The position numbers were made by a program, and so were the translations under genes. Below are positions 1-13,634 of a stretch of 64,000 nt of DNA, in pieces (position 1 is the first letter of the stretch; each line of letters opens with the position of its first letter). Source of the DNA: Stercorarius parasiticus (lineage: Eukaryota; Chordata; Aves; Charadriiformes; Stercorariidae); assembly GCA_013396915.1 (NCBI GenBank), contig VWZL01001963.1:1-64000 (forward strand). The letters are read 5' to 3'. The notes under the pieces were generated by a model. That model saw only the letters and a program-made list of their open reading frames with translations. It did not search any database and was not told the origin of the DNA.

Positions 1-461
1 TTTCTTGTTAACCCATTCGTCAGCACCCAAAACTGGAGGGACAGAGGAGAACATAATTTGTGCTCCTGAACCCTTGACAAGCCGTAATGGATAGGTAGAA
101 GATAGATTTTAAATTATGACTGCTATTTCATGAAATTGAAGAATTCTACAAATAATAATATAGTTTCCTTATGAGGAACAAATAAGCTTTCAAGATGGCC
201 AGCATTTTTTACTTACGTTCAGAGGAAATTAAATTTATCACCACTGACAAAATCTGTTAAATTCATGCTTGTAAAAAGTACATGGCAGTATTTTCTACCT
301 CTTGAAGGTGTATGAAAAAGACAGTGGAAATAGCTTTGTGACCTATGAAAAATGCTTAGCTAAAGTACAAACAAAGGGATCCTACATGTTATGTGGCAAA
401 AAAACCATATTGCTGCCTAAAATATGAAAAACAGAAGCTTTGAATTGAGGTAATCTTACAA
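1..461. other. unique AT-rich sequence
   Basis: No open frame of note, repeat or splice-bounded segment stands out here. A minus-strand string resembling a splice donor (GTAAGT read on the reverse strand near 210-220) has no convincing exon attached. Confidence 0.5.
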
Positions 462-876
462 GTCTGGAACACGTCTCTTATGAAGAAAGGCTGAGGGATT
501 TGGGTCTCTTCAGTCTGGAAAAAAGACAACTGAGGGGGGGACTTTATCAACACTTATAAATACTTAAAGGGTGGGCGTCAGGAGGATGGGGCCAGGCTCT
601 TTTCAGTGGTGCCCAGTGACAGGACAAGAGGTAATGGGCACAAACTTGAACATAGGAAGTTCCACCTAAACATGACAAGGAACTTCTTTACCCTGAGGGT
701 GGCAGAGCCCTGGCACAGGCTGCCTAGAGAGGTGGTGGCGTCTCCATCTCTGGAGACATTCAAAACCCACCTGGACATGTTCCTGTGCAACCTGCTCTAA
801 GGTGACCCTGCTCTGGCAGGGGGGTTGGACTAGATGATCTCCAGAGGTCCCTTCCAACCCTATGATTCTATGATTC
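462..876 (+). mobile_element. CR1 LINE, 5'-truncated copy
   Basis: The copy ends with CCAACCCTATGATTCTATGATTC, the CR1 3' terminus, so it lies in sense orientation. It covers only the last part of ORF2 and the short 3' UTR. The 606-800 stretch is an open remnant of the ORF2 C-terminus ([11 protein letters not shown], then RLPREVV, ending LCNLL and a stop). Upstream of 606 the frame is broken around a run of G near 533-540. It differs from most other copies here in its ORF2 tail and in the UTR wording (CTCTGGCAGGGGGGTTGGAC), so it belongs to a different and probably older CR1 subfamily. The subfamily name is not assigned. Confidence 0.95.
606..800 (+). pseudogene. CR1 ORF2 C-terminal remnant
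   Basis: This is the terminal 64 codons of the CR1 ORF2 polyprotein, downstream of the reverse transcriptase core. Family-typical strings are visible: [18 protein letters not shown] and [13 protein letters not shown]. The stop TAA at 798-800 sits where the family stop is expected. No endonuclease or reverse transcriptase catalytic region is present, so it is not functional. The ATG at 606 is an internal methionine-like codon and not a real start. Confidence 0.85.
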
Positions 877-3800
877 AGTACTTACCATTTCACAGAGTTT
901 CATTTCGTGTTTAACTTTTTTCTACTGGTAAAATAAAATTTAGAGTTTAAAAAAGAAAAAAAGACTGAAACCCAGAACTTTTTATTTCAAAAAGTACATC
1001 TCAGACATTCTAAAATTGTCCTTAATAGGTGGAACATTTAAAACAACAATTTCAGGTGAACTGTTCTGCTTATCACACTAGAAATTTATAATTAAAAACA
1101 CCTGATGAAAAATAGACGAGTGCTTCTACTGATGGCCATGATTCAACTAGGTATGGTACTTAAATACTTAACTCTCTGAACAGTTCTGTTCAGATTATTT
1201 TCAATTATTGAAGAACATATTATTTACTTTTATAATTAAAAGCAACATTAATACTTGTAAAATAGTCATGTGTGAATAGAGAATGAGCTGGTAAATACCT
1301 AGCCAGAAGATGGCTTTGGGACTCCTTCTTTTAGAAAGTCCAGTCCTGAATCTGAAGAAAAATCAATGACATGTTGTGATTATGTCCGTGGAAGAAAGAG
1401 AGGGTCTTTGTGGTAATTTGCATGTTGTATAAGGGACCTCCTGTACCTGTTCACAGTGGATGAGACCCTACTGTAACTTGAGCTAAAGGCATCGTTCTAA
1501 TAATCATGGCCTTTTCAAAGAGTTCTCACCATCAAAATGCAGGTTTGCTGCTGAATACAATATTATCACTGGACCATGAAGTAAACATATGAATACAGTG
1601 TAAAGTTTTTTGATTCTGAGACTATCCTTACCAGGACTTAAGCTTTGATCTCTTGAAGGATTTACCTTTTTACCCAGTAAGACAGCTTGCTGAGCAACCT
1701 TCATCACACCCAAACTGACACCCCAGATCTTGAGCTACAGGTCAAAAGACTAAAGGAAGACAGGATCCTTTAGGACAGGTAGAGAAGCTAGTAAAATAGG
1801 AATATAGCCTTGCATATGGACAATATTGATAATGCCTCCATTATGGAGTTCACTAATTGCAGAGCAGATATAAATTGTTTTGTAAAAATCTATTGGTGAA
1901 GCATAAAGAGCAGCGAATGAGACTTCAGCTTAATCTATCAGACATTATAGTGGCAAACCCCGGCACATTAAAAAGTTAATGTGACTTTAATAGGTCATAA
2001 TCAGTCTAATAAAGTTTATAACTATTCACTTTAGTAGCCAGAATCATTTAACAAAACTATAACTTTTGTTCTTGGGGTTGCATCACACTCAAAGCACAAT
2101 TAATCTTTAACATGGGCAGAACTCTGCCTTAATGGAGTTAAACAGCAAGTGACTCTGGGTCATCCCTTCTTAAACAACAGAAATGGTGAAACTAGGGCTA
2201 TAAGATCCTTCTGGTCAATTTAAATGTGAACAGAAAAAAACTTCATCTCCAGGGAAAGGGAGAGGTTTGAACATATCCAGGATGCATCTCTTGGTCTGAG
2301 ACATCATGGACCTTTTGGAGGTCAGTTAGAAGACCTTCCCTGTCTGCACCAGCCAAGCCAATTACTGATGAAAACACCGCATTGCCTTGTTCTCTATGCT
2401 TTCTTGTTAGCTGAATAGCCTAGAAAACGTTTTTATGGAAGGGTAATTTTTATCCTAAACCAGCTCTAATCAATATATTCACTTAATCTGAAAGATCATT
2501 GAGGTGAATCCTGTCAAGTAGAAAACCTTCTGTGTGGCCATTTATTTGGTACTGTAAGAAAAGAGAACAACCTGGCCTAGAAAGGACTGGAGGGTGATAT
2601 TTCTAAATAACCTTAAAACTTATTTTCATGGGCGGTTAGAAAAGAAGTCAATAATATTATACTCCCTTTGCCCACAGCAGAAATGTTTATCCTTCAGCAA
2701 AGTTGGCAAATCAAAGGTGGATTGGTCCCACATCAGTGCACAAAGTGACAGCAGTCCCAGGTTTTCAGAAAGGGCTATATTGCATGAGAAAACGTCAGGG
2801 GACTGAAGGCCTTTGAAAGGCAAAAGAGTTCCACTCATTTGAACTTTAGTTTATCTGATAGAAATAGCTGTCAGATATATTCAGCTTCTCTTTCTTTCTT
2901 TCAGTGACTCTGAGACAGGCCTTATTGAGATAAGCCTAAGAAAGAGGAAGAAAGGGCAATAGTCAGCATAAAGCAGTTGTATTGTGTAATGTGACAGAAA
3001 AGAAGAGCTGAAGAGCTCAGCTGGAAGTCTGCAGTTAATGTTTTAAATATTGTCTTATTGAGCTTAAGTGCTGGCCAAAGCAATTTCACGTTAATGACAA
3101 TTCTGCTTTCAAGGCATTCTGCCTAAAAGGAAAGCAATGCAGCTAAAGCGTTTAGCGCTTCTCCAGAGCGAGCTGTGCCTCTGGAAGACCTTGGGGGATA
3201 GAGGGGACTGTCTCCTGGGTTCAAAGACACGGGGAGTCTTTCCCTGTAACTCATGAGAGGTTCCTACAGTTCTCAACAGGTGCTGAATGATGGTGAACAA
3301 AATGTTGAGAACTGATGATACTCTTTTGTTTTGCCTGAATATCAGGCAGAATATGATAACATGATAAAATGACAATACCCCTACATCTTGCAGAAAAGCA
3401 TGAACTAAGACCTTTCCAATCCCTTTCATGATGCTCTATGGAAAATAGCAGAAATAAAAACAAATACGAGAACACACATTTACATTTGAAACTCATAAAT
3501 AAAAAGAAAGAACTAGTAAAAGAAACTGGGATCCATCCTGCTGCTGTTCTGGTGGCATTTTTCTTCCGTGCACTAGTATAGCTTGGTCAAAACTGTTTAC
3601 AAAGCAAACATATAATTTGAACTTAATTTTTAAGCTATAAGGCATTTTTAGATACACTACTGAAGTCAATCCTTTGCTTTTCTCAGTCTTGGTTTGAAAG
3701 CTTCCTTTCCCCCTGCCAGGGTTAGCAGGGGTCATCAGTCTGGTTGGAAAAAAAGAAACCTTTACAATTCCAATGGGTTAGCCTTAAACTGCCCTTTTTG

Positions 3801-5223
3801 CAGTACGCTCGTTTTCAATTACAATAGGTGTTTCGACATTTTTGCCATTTCCTCCACATATATTTTTGGACCAACATTTTGATCTTGCTAACATTCACTT
3901 ATTACTTCATGGATTGCCAAGCAACTACTGACACTATAAAAAAAAAAAACAAAAAAACCCCCGAAACAACATTTAACCAAAATCCTTACAAGTTCTTAAC
4001 TTAAATATTGACCAACAGAAAAATAACAAAAATGAGCCAATCCCAGACTACGCTAAAAAACTTAATGATAGCTAATAATATCCATGTATGGTCTTTGCTT
4101 GTTTTCACCCCTTCCTCTAATGAAGGCTTGTTGTGTAAACAATGATCCTTTGAACTTTGTCAAAGCCAGTGAACACTTGTTATTTCATTGAAGAGGTGAT
4201 AATAGAGGCTAGAAAACAGCATTTACTTCACAACATTATGCTAAGCTGGTGCTGCAGGTATTTGTAGATGATTTGCAGTAATGAAAATGGCTTTATTATA
4301 TGTATGCAACCTGTAATTGAATGCATAAAGCATCATCTCTGAATACAACTTCAGGCATAAAGGCCAAGAACTTCCTGACTAAATGAACAGGTCTAGAGTG
4401 TAGGTGTTTACATTTAAGGTGGTCGTTGGCTTTTTTTTCCCCTTAGTAGTCAACAGAATTGTGGTCAATATTGTCAAAGAAGTTTGTGGTGTGATTCAGT
4501 CTATATTAATGTAAGCACCCACAGATTGGATGGAGCTGCATTCACTCTGTTTATTAGCTCCCCATTAAGTACAGTAGGAACTTGGGGTGCTTGCTCAGAC
4601 TAGATTTTGACATTGTGGTGTGTGGATTTGTGGGAGATGAATCCCCCACAAAATGCTACTTTAACTTAGGGAATCAGATTTTCATGCTCTTAGCCAAGCA
4701 TAAAATCAACCCTACCCACAGATAAATTAATTCAGGTTTCTGGCTGGGTGAGACTACATGTTTGGGAATGACATTGTCTTCACTTAGGCAGAATACCAGC
4801 TTAGTACATAGGTATTGATGGCACTAAGGACAGACATATTGGACCATGCATAAATGACCTATGTATCCAGACTTATCTTTCAAAGGTGCCCCCGTAACTA
4901 TTCCCTAACAAAATAAGCTAACAAAACCACTTGGAATATGACCCCTGTTGCAATAGGTAAGCTTTTCTGGAAATCTGGTATCAATGATAGATGCTCAGTT
5001 CTTGACAACATTCTTGGTTAGCATTTAAGCCTTCATTTCGCCAGAAATCAACTGGGAGAGAGACGTGGAATTTATTTTTCCTGATGTTTATTTTCAATTT
5101 TGTTAAATTGATACAAGTGTTTTGGGACAAAGACTATTCCTTCTTTGTTATTTCATTACATTGAACAACAGGACTCTGATCTTGATTGTGGCATAAAGAT
5201 GATACTTAACATTTGTGCTTATT

Positions 5224-5257
5224 AAAAAAAAAAAAAGAAAGAAAGAAAGAAAGAAAA
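5224..5257. repeat. poly(A) plus (GAAA)n microsatellite
   Basis: A run of 13 A is followed by about five GAAA units. An A-run followed by an A-rich tetranucleotide commonly arises from a retroposed tail, but no element body is recognised upstream. Confidence 0.9.
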
Positions 5258-6603
5258 AGACTACCAATTTCCCTCCACTTAACTGAAGAAAATAAGAAGG
5301 GAACAAAGTCTTACATCACTCTGATGAGCTTTCCTTGGTGCACAGATGTGTTTGTGGTGAAATGAACAAATTTTATGTAGGAAGACTAAGTTGCTTTACT
5401 CCCAAGCTTTTCTGTGAGATCTAATGATGGCTCAAGAAAGAGAGCTTTTGAAAAGCTGGGGAATAATAAAAAACACTGTGCAAGACATGACTTTTTCCTC
5501 CTGCACTTTCATTTCCTGGGAAACAGATGCAAGATCAGTTGGCAACCTGGCATCAGTCTGCGTGCCTTGTTTTAAGGGAGTCTATTGTTCATAAAATGTT
5601 ATGAATACAGTTACTCCACAGATGTGTGGAACTAAATTTGATGTGACATCGGTTTAATGATAACACATGAAAGATTCAGAAGACTTCTGGCTATGTTGCC
5701 TCATTATATGTGTGATTGCGTGCAAAACCACTAGTAAGACACACAACCTGTGCAAATGACTCATCGATGTTGGCTGCTGATTGGATTAAATCCAGAGTAA
5801 AACAAAGGAAAAAAAGTAAGGGCAGTTATCTAACATTCTCCAACCTCATGAGACTTGTTGGCACTTGCTTCACTATTGTTTTCTTTTCTATAGGCTTCCA
5901 GATAACTGTGATGAATTTTAAAACTCATGGGAGTTTAAATGTATGGTGGATGGAGCCTTATGGAGCCATTCTCTGCAAGTTCAAATCTGGTACAGACCAT
6001 TAAGGACTGAAATGTTTCTGCTAAAGCCACATATGAAATTAATTGAGTTCCTCAACTGTGTCACAAATTCATTATCCCAACAGGTTGCTGGAAATCACTT
6101 GCGGAAAAGCCTAAGATTTTGATGTCTGGTGGAAGTCTGTCAATTGCTTGCACATCTTTTATATATGTCTTTTTGATCGGCCAGCTGTCTAACTAGTAGC
6201 AAGACTGTGAGCTATTCAGAGCTATCCATATGTTTAGAGGCTATACAAGACTAGCTGGCAGCTCTCTCATCTCTTAGGCAGAATAAGAAACTGAATAAGG
6301 GCTGAATTGTCTCCCTGGTTTTCTCAGTAGGGTCCACAATAGGATCTCTACCTCCCTAAATCACCAATTTTCAAAAAATATATCTTAGTATTTTTGTGGT
6401 TTATACTTATCTCTTCAATGTTCTTGAAAGTAGCCAGTGAATCCCAAAGTTATCAGGGCAACTAGAACTGACAAGGAGAGACAGGTCAAACTCACTTCAT
6501 AAGCTACATTTTCAGGAAAGCAGTGCAAGAATAATGAAATGCTTGGGGGTGGGCACCAACACAAAAAATCCCCCAAAAAAACAAAGACACGAACAAAACT
6601 CCC

Positions 6604-6638
6604 AAACAACAACAACAACAAAACACAAACAAAAAAAA
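6604..6638. repeat. (CAA)n / A-rich low-complexity tract
   Basis: CAA repeats several times and grades into an A-run with isolated C. Confidence 0.85.
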
Positions 6639-8263
6639 GAGGACAACTCCACTTAAACTAGAAAAAAACCTTAACATTTAACTTTATATAAACGTGTTTC
6701 AAAGCTCTAAGGGGAGCATTTCTAGGTAATTTCTAGGTATATTAAAAATACGATTGAGCCAACTGGAATGCCATTAGCAAATAATCTGTTACGTGACAGT
6801 AGGTGTGTCAGAGGAAAAATTCTGTATCTTACTGATGTTTCAGGGAGGTGCACCCTCGCATACCCTAAAGCACCGGGTACTGCTAGACATTTTTCTTCGC
6901 CTGAATGTGCCTGCTCCAAGGCTAAAAGATTGGTCATGAGCAGACTTCTGAGAGTGAACAATGTAGCCTGTTTGTCTGACCTTGAGTGTGATTTTACAGA
7001 CAGCATACAGAAAGTTTTAGGAGACTAAGCAGTGGACATATGAGCTGTATTTTCCTAGAAATTAAGGCCAGAGAACCTTTGATCAACCTAGACCGAGCTT
7101 CATAGATCTCATATTGCATTGTGCTTCATTAAGCACATTATCGTCTGTCTCATTATTCCTTGTCCATACCTCAGAAGAAGCCAGGGAGTGACTAATCCAG
7201 TCCAAGAAGTCAGAACATCTTGAGTTAATCCAATCTATCCTTCCTTGTAGAGCAAGTCTTGTTAAGGATGCAGCTTCTGCAAATGCGTAACTTAATACCT
7301 GGATCATTTTCCTCTTAGTTGTGAATCACCTATAACCTATCTGTCGTGCAGATACCTTAAGCTAAGGGTTACATAGCTCTTAGGTTTACACTCGCTTGAG
7401 ATTGTTTCCAGCAAACAAACTCGTATATGCTAATATCTCTTTTCTTTATGATCTTTTGTTTCTTTCCTCCTTTTCTTATGAGTGAATTAACTGGTACTAG
7501 CTCTTCCAAGTATCAAGTCAGGATATGATTTTATGGCACTAGATCAATGCTCTCATAATTTGAGCGGAAAGGGACCTTTTAATGAAGACAGTATTTTCCT
7601 CCCTCCACACGGCTCAGGAGCAAAGCAAGCTACTCTGCCAGCCCAAGCACTCTGTGATCAAGGCCTGTGGTGTCAGACTGTCTCCTTACTAACAATTCAG
7701 CTAAACTGCTGGGCTGACCTAGTGGTCCCTTAGAGGTTTTCTTTATCCCAGAGGTGGAATAAATTGGGAACTGCACTTTTAAAATGTATACTGCAACAGC
7801 TTGTCCCAGAGCTAAGCTACTGTGTCTGTGTTTACCCTGAAAAGGAGAAAGAAGTTAGAAAGAAAATATAAAGCAGAACTGTATTGTACTCTGGTCTGAA
7901 AATCAGAACACAACCAATAAGAATTTTTTTTCTTAAATAGAATCACATTCAGTTTCTGAAATTGCTCCAAAACCTCAAAGAGTCTGGGTCAGGAAACGAG
8001 AGTTCAAAAGGTACACTTTCAGCTGACACTTTTTCCAACAAACTAAGACTAAATAAAAGGTGAAAATCCCCAAGGATACCACCTTATTCCTTCAATTCTT
8101 GTTTTCCCCAACAATTTTATTTTCAAGAAGTTCTGTAAATTGGCAGTCCTGTAGCGTACCTGTCCTTCCCAATTCATTGTGTTTTTCAGAACAAAATGAT
8201 TCTTTAAATTACCTCACCTGCTCTCACCAGTAATGAGCTGTCTGTCTCAGCAGTCAGCTTTCA

Positions 8264-8848
8264 TCATAGAATCATAGAATCACAGAATGGTTTGGTTAGA
8301 AGGGATCTTAAAGATCACCTAGTTCCATCCCCCCTGCCATGGGCAGGGACACCTCCCACCAGACCAGGCTGCTCCAAGCCCCATCCAGCTTGGCCTTGAA
8401 CACCTCCAGGGATGGGGCAGCCACAACCTCCCTGGGCAACCTGGGCCAGTGTCTCAACACACCCTCCCAGTAAAGAATTTCTTCCTAATATCTAACCTAA
8501 ATCTCCTCTCTTTTAGTTTAAAACTGTTACTCCTTGTCCTATCGCTACACTCCCTGATAAAGGGTCCCTCCCCATCTCTCCTGTTGGCCCCCTTTAGTTA
8601 CTGGAAGGCTGCTATAAGGTCTCCCCGGAGCCTTCTCTTCTCCAGGCTGAACAACCCCAGCTCTCTCAGCCTGTACTAATAGGAGAGGTGCTCCAGCCCT
8701 CTGATCATCTTCTTGGCCCTCCGCTGGACTCGATCCAATAGGTCCTTGTCCATCTTATGTTGGGGGCCCAAGAGCACACAGCACTCCGGGTGGGCTCTCA
8801 CAAGAGTGGAATAGAGGGGAATAGGGGGAATAGAGAATCACCTCCCTT
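8264..8848 (-). mobile_element. CR1 LINE, 5'-truncated, minus strand
   Basis: It begins with TCATAGAATCATAGAATCAC, the reverse complement of the CR1 3' end, and runs through the full 3' UTR into the last part of ORF2. Typical strings are GCCATGGGCAGGGACACC, CTTCCTAATATCTAACC and TGTTGGGGGCCCAAGAGC. The 5' truncation falls near 8848, just after CACCTCCC. The ORF2 frame is interrupted by stops and small insertions, including a duplicated GGAATAG block at about 8811-8835. Confidence 0.97.
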
Positions 8849-10111
8849 TGCACAGATAGATCCCCTTATGATCCTCAGATCAAAATCCTCAGATTATCTC
8901 TTTGATGTATCTTTGGTTTTCATTCCAGGACCTGATGAAACCACCCATGATGTTTTGCTCAGGCCATGCTGTGTCACTCTGGAGTATGAGTAGTGCTCAT
9001 AAGTGATCTGTGTAATATTTGATGAAATAAAGAGCTGCTGTTAAAGTAAGTTACCCTCACCAAACAACACAACTGGCATCTATGCTGTGTATACCTGTGA
9101 GCAGCCATGGCTCATTACTCATCACATTGCTTTGTACAGCTTCAGGCAATCTTACGTCATCCACTCTGAGACAGACAGTTGCTCCTCACCATAACCCTAG
9201 TTCAGTAGTCAGCACATGTTTTGTTTCCTCCTTCCACAGCTTTCATGCCATTCAGAAAGTCCTTTTCAGAGTTACAACACATTTTATATCATATTTTAGG
9301 GTCTGTGGCCTGACTTTCAGGGATCCCCCCTGGGTTGCTCTCTGACTAATACAATTTCTACAGCCTAAAGGCAGCTTTACAACAGCCATTCAGGCTCTCT
9401 TTCCGTTGTCATTAGTCAGTCTGTTGGTGTCGCATGCAGTGAATAGGAGCCTTTCAAAATTCATATTCTTTATTTTTACATGATTTGATGTTATATCAGT
9501 GCCTCTGAGAGACATGGTTTATCCTCCTAACAAATGCGGGTGCTTTCTCTGAGGTATCCTACTTGTCTTCATCTCAACAGGGTAGGTATCATCTTTGCTA
9601 AAGGAAGAGAAACTTGTTGTTTGTGCTAAGGTTTTACCTATTTTCAACAGCGCTCAAGACTGATTTTAGTACTACCAAGTAGTACGGGGCTGGCACTCCC
9701 AGACTAAGTATATATGCCAACAGGAGACAGCTAATGAAAATAACTTTGGGTTGTGGCCAATCTGGTTAGCTCTGCAACTGAAAAATACACATCCAAGTTG
9801 TAAGTTGTGTGATGCTTCAGTTCTCTGAAGTACTGAATGAGCCATTCCAAGTGCAAGAGGCAGTTAGGATTTTAAAAGGATCCAAATTTCAGCAGAACCT
9901 TTGTGTACCATGACAGTAACATCCACAGGTTAGAGATTATTTAAATTGTTGGTTTCCAAAGTATCTTTCAGTATGAGGTCGCAAATGGCTTTATGGTGTA
10001 AAAAAATAAACTTACTGGGTTTAGGTACTTCCTACTATACCAATTAAACACATAAAAAATCTTTCATGCAAAGGACAGGAAATTTTATTTTATTTTTTTT
10101 ATTTCACATAC
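8849..10111. other. unique sequence, nothing supported
   Basis: No repeat family, splice-bounded open segment or regulatory block stands out. An 87-codon open frame at 9082-9345 has no recognisable content. Confidence 0.5.
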
Positions 10112-10250
10112 ATGGATACATTCAAGGCCAGGCTTGATGAGGCTCTGAGCAACCTGATCTAGTTGAAGATGTCCCTGCTTACTGCAGGGGGGTTGGACTG
10201 GATGACCTTTAGAGGTCCCTTCCAACCCAACAGATTCTATGTTTCTATGA
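10112..10250 (+). mobile_element. CR1 LINE 3' fragment
   Basis: A 139-bp severely 5'-truncated copy that starts within the ORF2 C-terminus (TACATTCAAGGCCAGGC) and ends GATTCTATGTTTCTATGA. It carries the UTR variant AGTTGAAGATGTCCCTGCTT, shared with the copy at 33888-34117 and with no other copy in the window. The terminal 8-mer is mutated in one unit (ATGTTTCT). Confidence 0.95.
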
Positions 10251-10382
10251 TACACAGGAGCATGAAAAGCTTTTTCTACCTGGTTTGACATACAGTCTGA
10301 TGCCTGAATAGTTATTGACATCAGCAGTGAGATTAGATATACACATGGAGAAGTGTTAAGAAAATAGATCTTGAAGAAGAGC

Positions 10383-10700
10383 TGTGGTGGGTTAACCTCA
10401 GCTAAGGGCCAAAAGCCCACCCAGCTGCTCTCTCACTCCCCCTCCTCAAATGGACAGGAGGGAAAAGTTTGAGGGTTGAGATAAAGACAAGGAGATCACT
10501 TACTAATTATTGCCATGGGCAAAACAGACTCAACTTGCGGAAAAGTAGTTTAATTTATTGTCAGTTAAGGTAGATTTGGGTAGTGGGAAACAAAGACAAA
10601 CATTAAAGCAACACCTTTTCCCCCCTTGCCCCCTTCCCAGTATCAGCTTCACTCCTTCACTCCTGAATCCTCTTCCCCCAGAGCACCACAAGAGAATTGT
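10383..10700 (-). mobile_element. ERV LTR fragment (3' part)
   Basis: The edge TGTGGTGGGTTAACC is the reverse complement of the CCACCACA terminus common in a family of avian endogenous retrovirus LTRs. The order of blocks that follows also matches my memory of that family: the GCTCTCTCACTCCCCCTCCT tract, GAGGGTTGAGATAAAGACAAGG, GGGCAAAACAGACTC, then AGTTTAATTTATT, which on the minus strand holds AATAAA and ATTAAA and would be the polyadenylation region. Only the R-U5 side is present. Similarity fades near 10700 and the promoter side is missing. No internal viral genes are attached. The exact family name and class are not assigned. Confidence 0.8.
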
Positions 10701-13585
10701 GTTACAAAAGTTGGTTGGGATATAGTTATAAAGCTGGTTAAGATAGATTTATCAGGTTAATTAACCACCTGACTCCAGGACATGCTTTGTGTGGTGCTGT
10801 GTTAGCTTTGCACTAATGAGGACGTTGCCCAGCACCTGCCTTTATCACAGGAGACTGAAAATCTCTTACACTGTTACTAGAGGCTTGTCACAGACTACAA
10901 CAGCATCTGTTTGACTAAAACAAATCAGGTAAAATTATTTCAGGTAGAATCTGCTTTCTGTAGATTTTTGTCTTTTAAAAGAAATTATATATAATTGAAA
11001 AGTTGAACTTGCTGCTATTTGTCCTATACTGTACGGGTAGAGTTCGCCAAGTGTTATAATTTAAGCACCTAATGGATCCGTGTGTCTGGTTGAAATTTCC
11101 AAGCAGAGGACATGTCCCATCATGAACCATGCTCAGAAATTGACACAGGAGGAGGGGAGACTGAAGTCCATTAAGAAAACCTGACAGAGGGGAACATGGC
11201 AAATGAGTTACAAATGAGGAACTCTTCAGCTGTTTCCAAATAAATTGTTTGACTCTGATTAAACCATTTTAATGCTATATTTTTTCACTTAGAGTTACCA
11301 ATTGCAAAAATTGTAATTTCTCATCTGTTCTACTATCAATAGTCATGTACCTAAGATAAACTAATATTGTCAATTTGTTTTGAAAATAAACAAATAAGAC
11401 CCTGTGCCACCAGATTAATATACATTATCACGCAATGAGCTATTTCTTGTTTATAGAATGACATTTATTCTGCCACAAGTTGATAACAAGCAGTGTGCTA
11501 AAAATGAGCTGACATTATTTGTTGCTTGTGATGGAATGAGGAAATTCATTTTTCTAAGGATTTGTTCTATAAAATCTTAATCATCTTTTGGGATGATATT
11601 ACATAATTTTCTATGTTAACCAGTTTTCCTGTAAATCACTTCAAATTTATTTTATTTTTTAACCTTTTTTTTGCATTTAGAGCCATTCAATTTGATTTCT
11701 TACTTTTTTTTAATTAAAAAAAGTCAAAAATCAAACTGAATATCTCTAAAATATGAAAAAAATTAATAGCTAATTCATATACACAAAAGTGAAAACAGTG
11801 AAGGGAAAATTAATGGCTTAGGTTAATTTAGTACGTAGTAAAAAAATGTCATTTGACAGGTGCCTGAATTAAGTTTAAACTCATTGAATAATTCTGGATA
11901 AATAGAAAAGACAATATTTTTTGGAAATGCTGAAAACAATTAAATTAAACATTTTCTAAGGATATTGACATTCCTGAAATAGACACTCGCCAAAAAAATC
12001 CAACTAGATTCCCAAAACGGTGGATGCCAAAATATCTTCATTTATGCCTAGTGTTTAGCGTGCTTAGCCAACATATGGGACAGATAGGCAGAAAGTCAGT
12101 AATAGAAGGAATGACTGTATCCTGGCCAACTATACACCCAAAGGGCATATTTGTGTTGCAGTACTTGATCTAGTGAATATTTAATAGAGTTGAATATGGA
12201 ATAAAGTCAGGAGATACTGAGAATACCACATAAGGTTATAGCACGCACTGGGGAATCGGTTAATGTGGGTTCAAAGTCTTTCAGATATAAGCAAGATTTG
12301 AACACGGAACTCAGTTCTGTGGTTTTTGTTTTTCTTTTTTGAAACACACCTTCTAGGCAGTTATGTGAATTGTCTTTCATTTTTTTTTTAGTCATAAAAT
12401 ATTTTTAGAGATGTCAGAACAGCTTTGGAAAAGTATTTTCAAAATATTTTCGTTCTTGGGCTAAGAATGTCTTACTTACTTACCTTTTCCTGCTATTTGA
12501 AGTGATATAAAAGACATGCATGGAGATAATATGGTGATTTGCAACAATAATATTTTGGTGCATATTAAAAAGGATGGGAAGGACCTTGGTTGTTGTCTCT
12601 TGGGACATGTCCTCCAATTTTAATCCTATATAACAAAAAAAGGATTTTCATCTCCCACTAATGAAGAGTGTCTCTCCTCATTAGTATCCAGTCCCTAGCA
12701 TTCTATTACAGCTTAATTGTAATATAAACAATCTGCTTTCTGATGAAGGAAAATATAATACATGTTAAGGTTATCACAAACAGAAGAGATTATTTTGAAA
12801 AACAGAGAAGTAAAATATCAAGGAAAGAAAAATAAAAAAGATACATAAACTTGCATATGAAAAGTAATTAAGAAGTTCAGAAGATCAGTTATATTCAGTT
12901 TAGTGACAAACTAGCCCGGATTACAAGAGTAGAAATATAAATAATTTATTTCTATATATATAAGTACAAGATTATAAATATAAATACAGAAATATATAGG
13001 AAGAAAAATATATTTTTTTATGTTTTGGATTTTGCTTTATAATCTCAGGCTTTTGGTCTGTAAGTTTGAAATCCATTTTACACAAGATACCATTCCTTAT
13101 TAAGAAGTAGTTATTGTTTCCAAAAGTTAAATGGATGTTGGAATTCTCAGCTCTATGATTCACATACTTTTTTTCTTTTTCTGTTTCTTGAGTATTATCA
13201 CTCTTGAAAACATGGGTTGCACTGATCTGTTTTTCAAAACTTGTTACTTTTGAGCTTTGAAACAAAGCATAAATGAGATAATAAAATTAGATAAAATATA
13301 AAATAAAACAAAACAAATTAGAATGCCCAAAGTGTGACAGATTCAAAATATGGTCTGTGTCTTTGTGTGCTTATCTATACCAAGGTATAAAATCTATTTT
13401 ATTGAGAAATGGGAGCAGGTTGCTGAGACCACTCAGTAGTGCAAGTTCAACCACCTTTGAACCTACTGGCCACTATTGCTAGTTATCTGTCTATTTATTT
13501 AAGATATCTAGGCACTTCAAAGGTTATGAACTCATTATCCAATAAACAATTGACATTAATTTACAACATTTTAAAAATATTGCAG

Positions 13586-13634
13586 ATAGGCAAGCAGCAG
13601 ATATCTTCTGTAACCATGATAAAGGAAGACAATG
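13586..13634 (+). other. possible short internal exon (low confidence)
   Basis: A 49-bp segment lies between TATTGCAG and a strong donor AATG|GTGAGT. It is open in one frame, reading IGKQQISSVTMIKEDN and leaving one extra base. The acceptor has a poor pyrimidine tract. The peptide is not recognised. Chance is at least as likely as a real exon. Confidence 0.15.

Larger units (their letters stand above)
877..8263. other. long unique AT-rich stretch without a supported gene
   Basis: About 7.4 kb without a recognised transposable element or coding exon. The open frames here (for example 95 codons at 5716-6003 and 86 codons at 6768-7028) are short, resemble no family I know and have no convincing splice context. 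A donor-like string (CAATAG|GTAAGC, near 4956) has no good acceptor upstream. Low-complexity tracts lie at 3938-3962, 5224-5257 and 6604-6638. Confidence 0.6.

Noticed and set aside
10379..10684. GAGC on both sides of the LTR fragment at 10383, as a 4-bp target-site duplication
   Set aside because: Similar GAGC wording is part of the LTR family beyond this point as I remember it, so the match is probably internal and the element truncated.
12478..12560. Minus-strand donor AAAAG|GTAAGTAAG
   Set aside because: The donor is excellent but the only acceptor-like site leaves a nine-base exon, and no longer open segment joins it.
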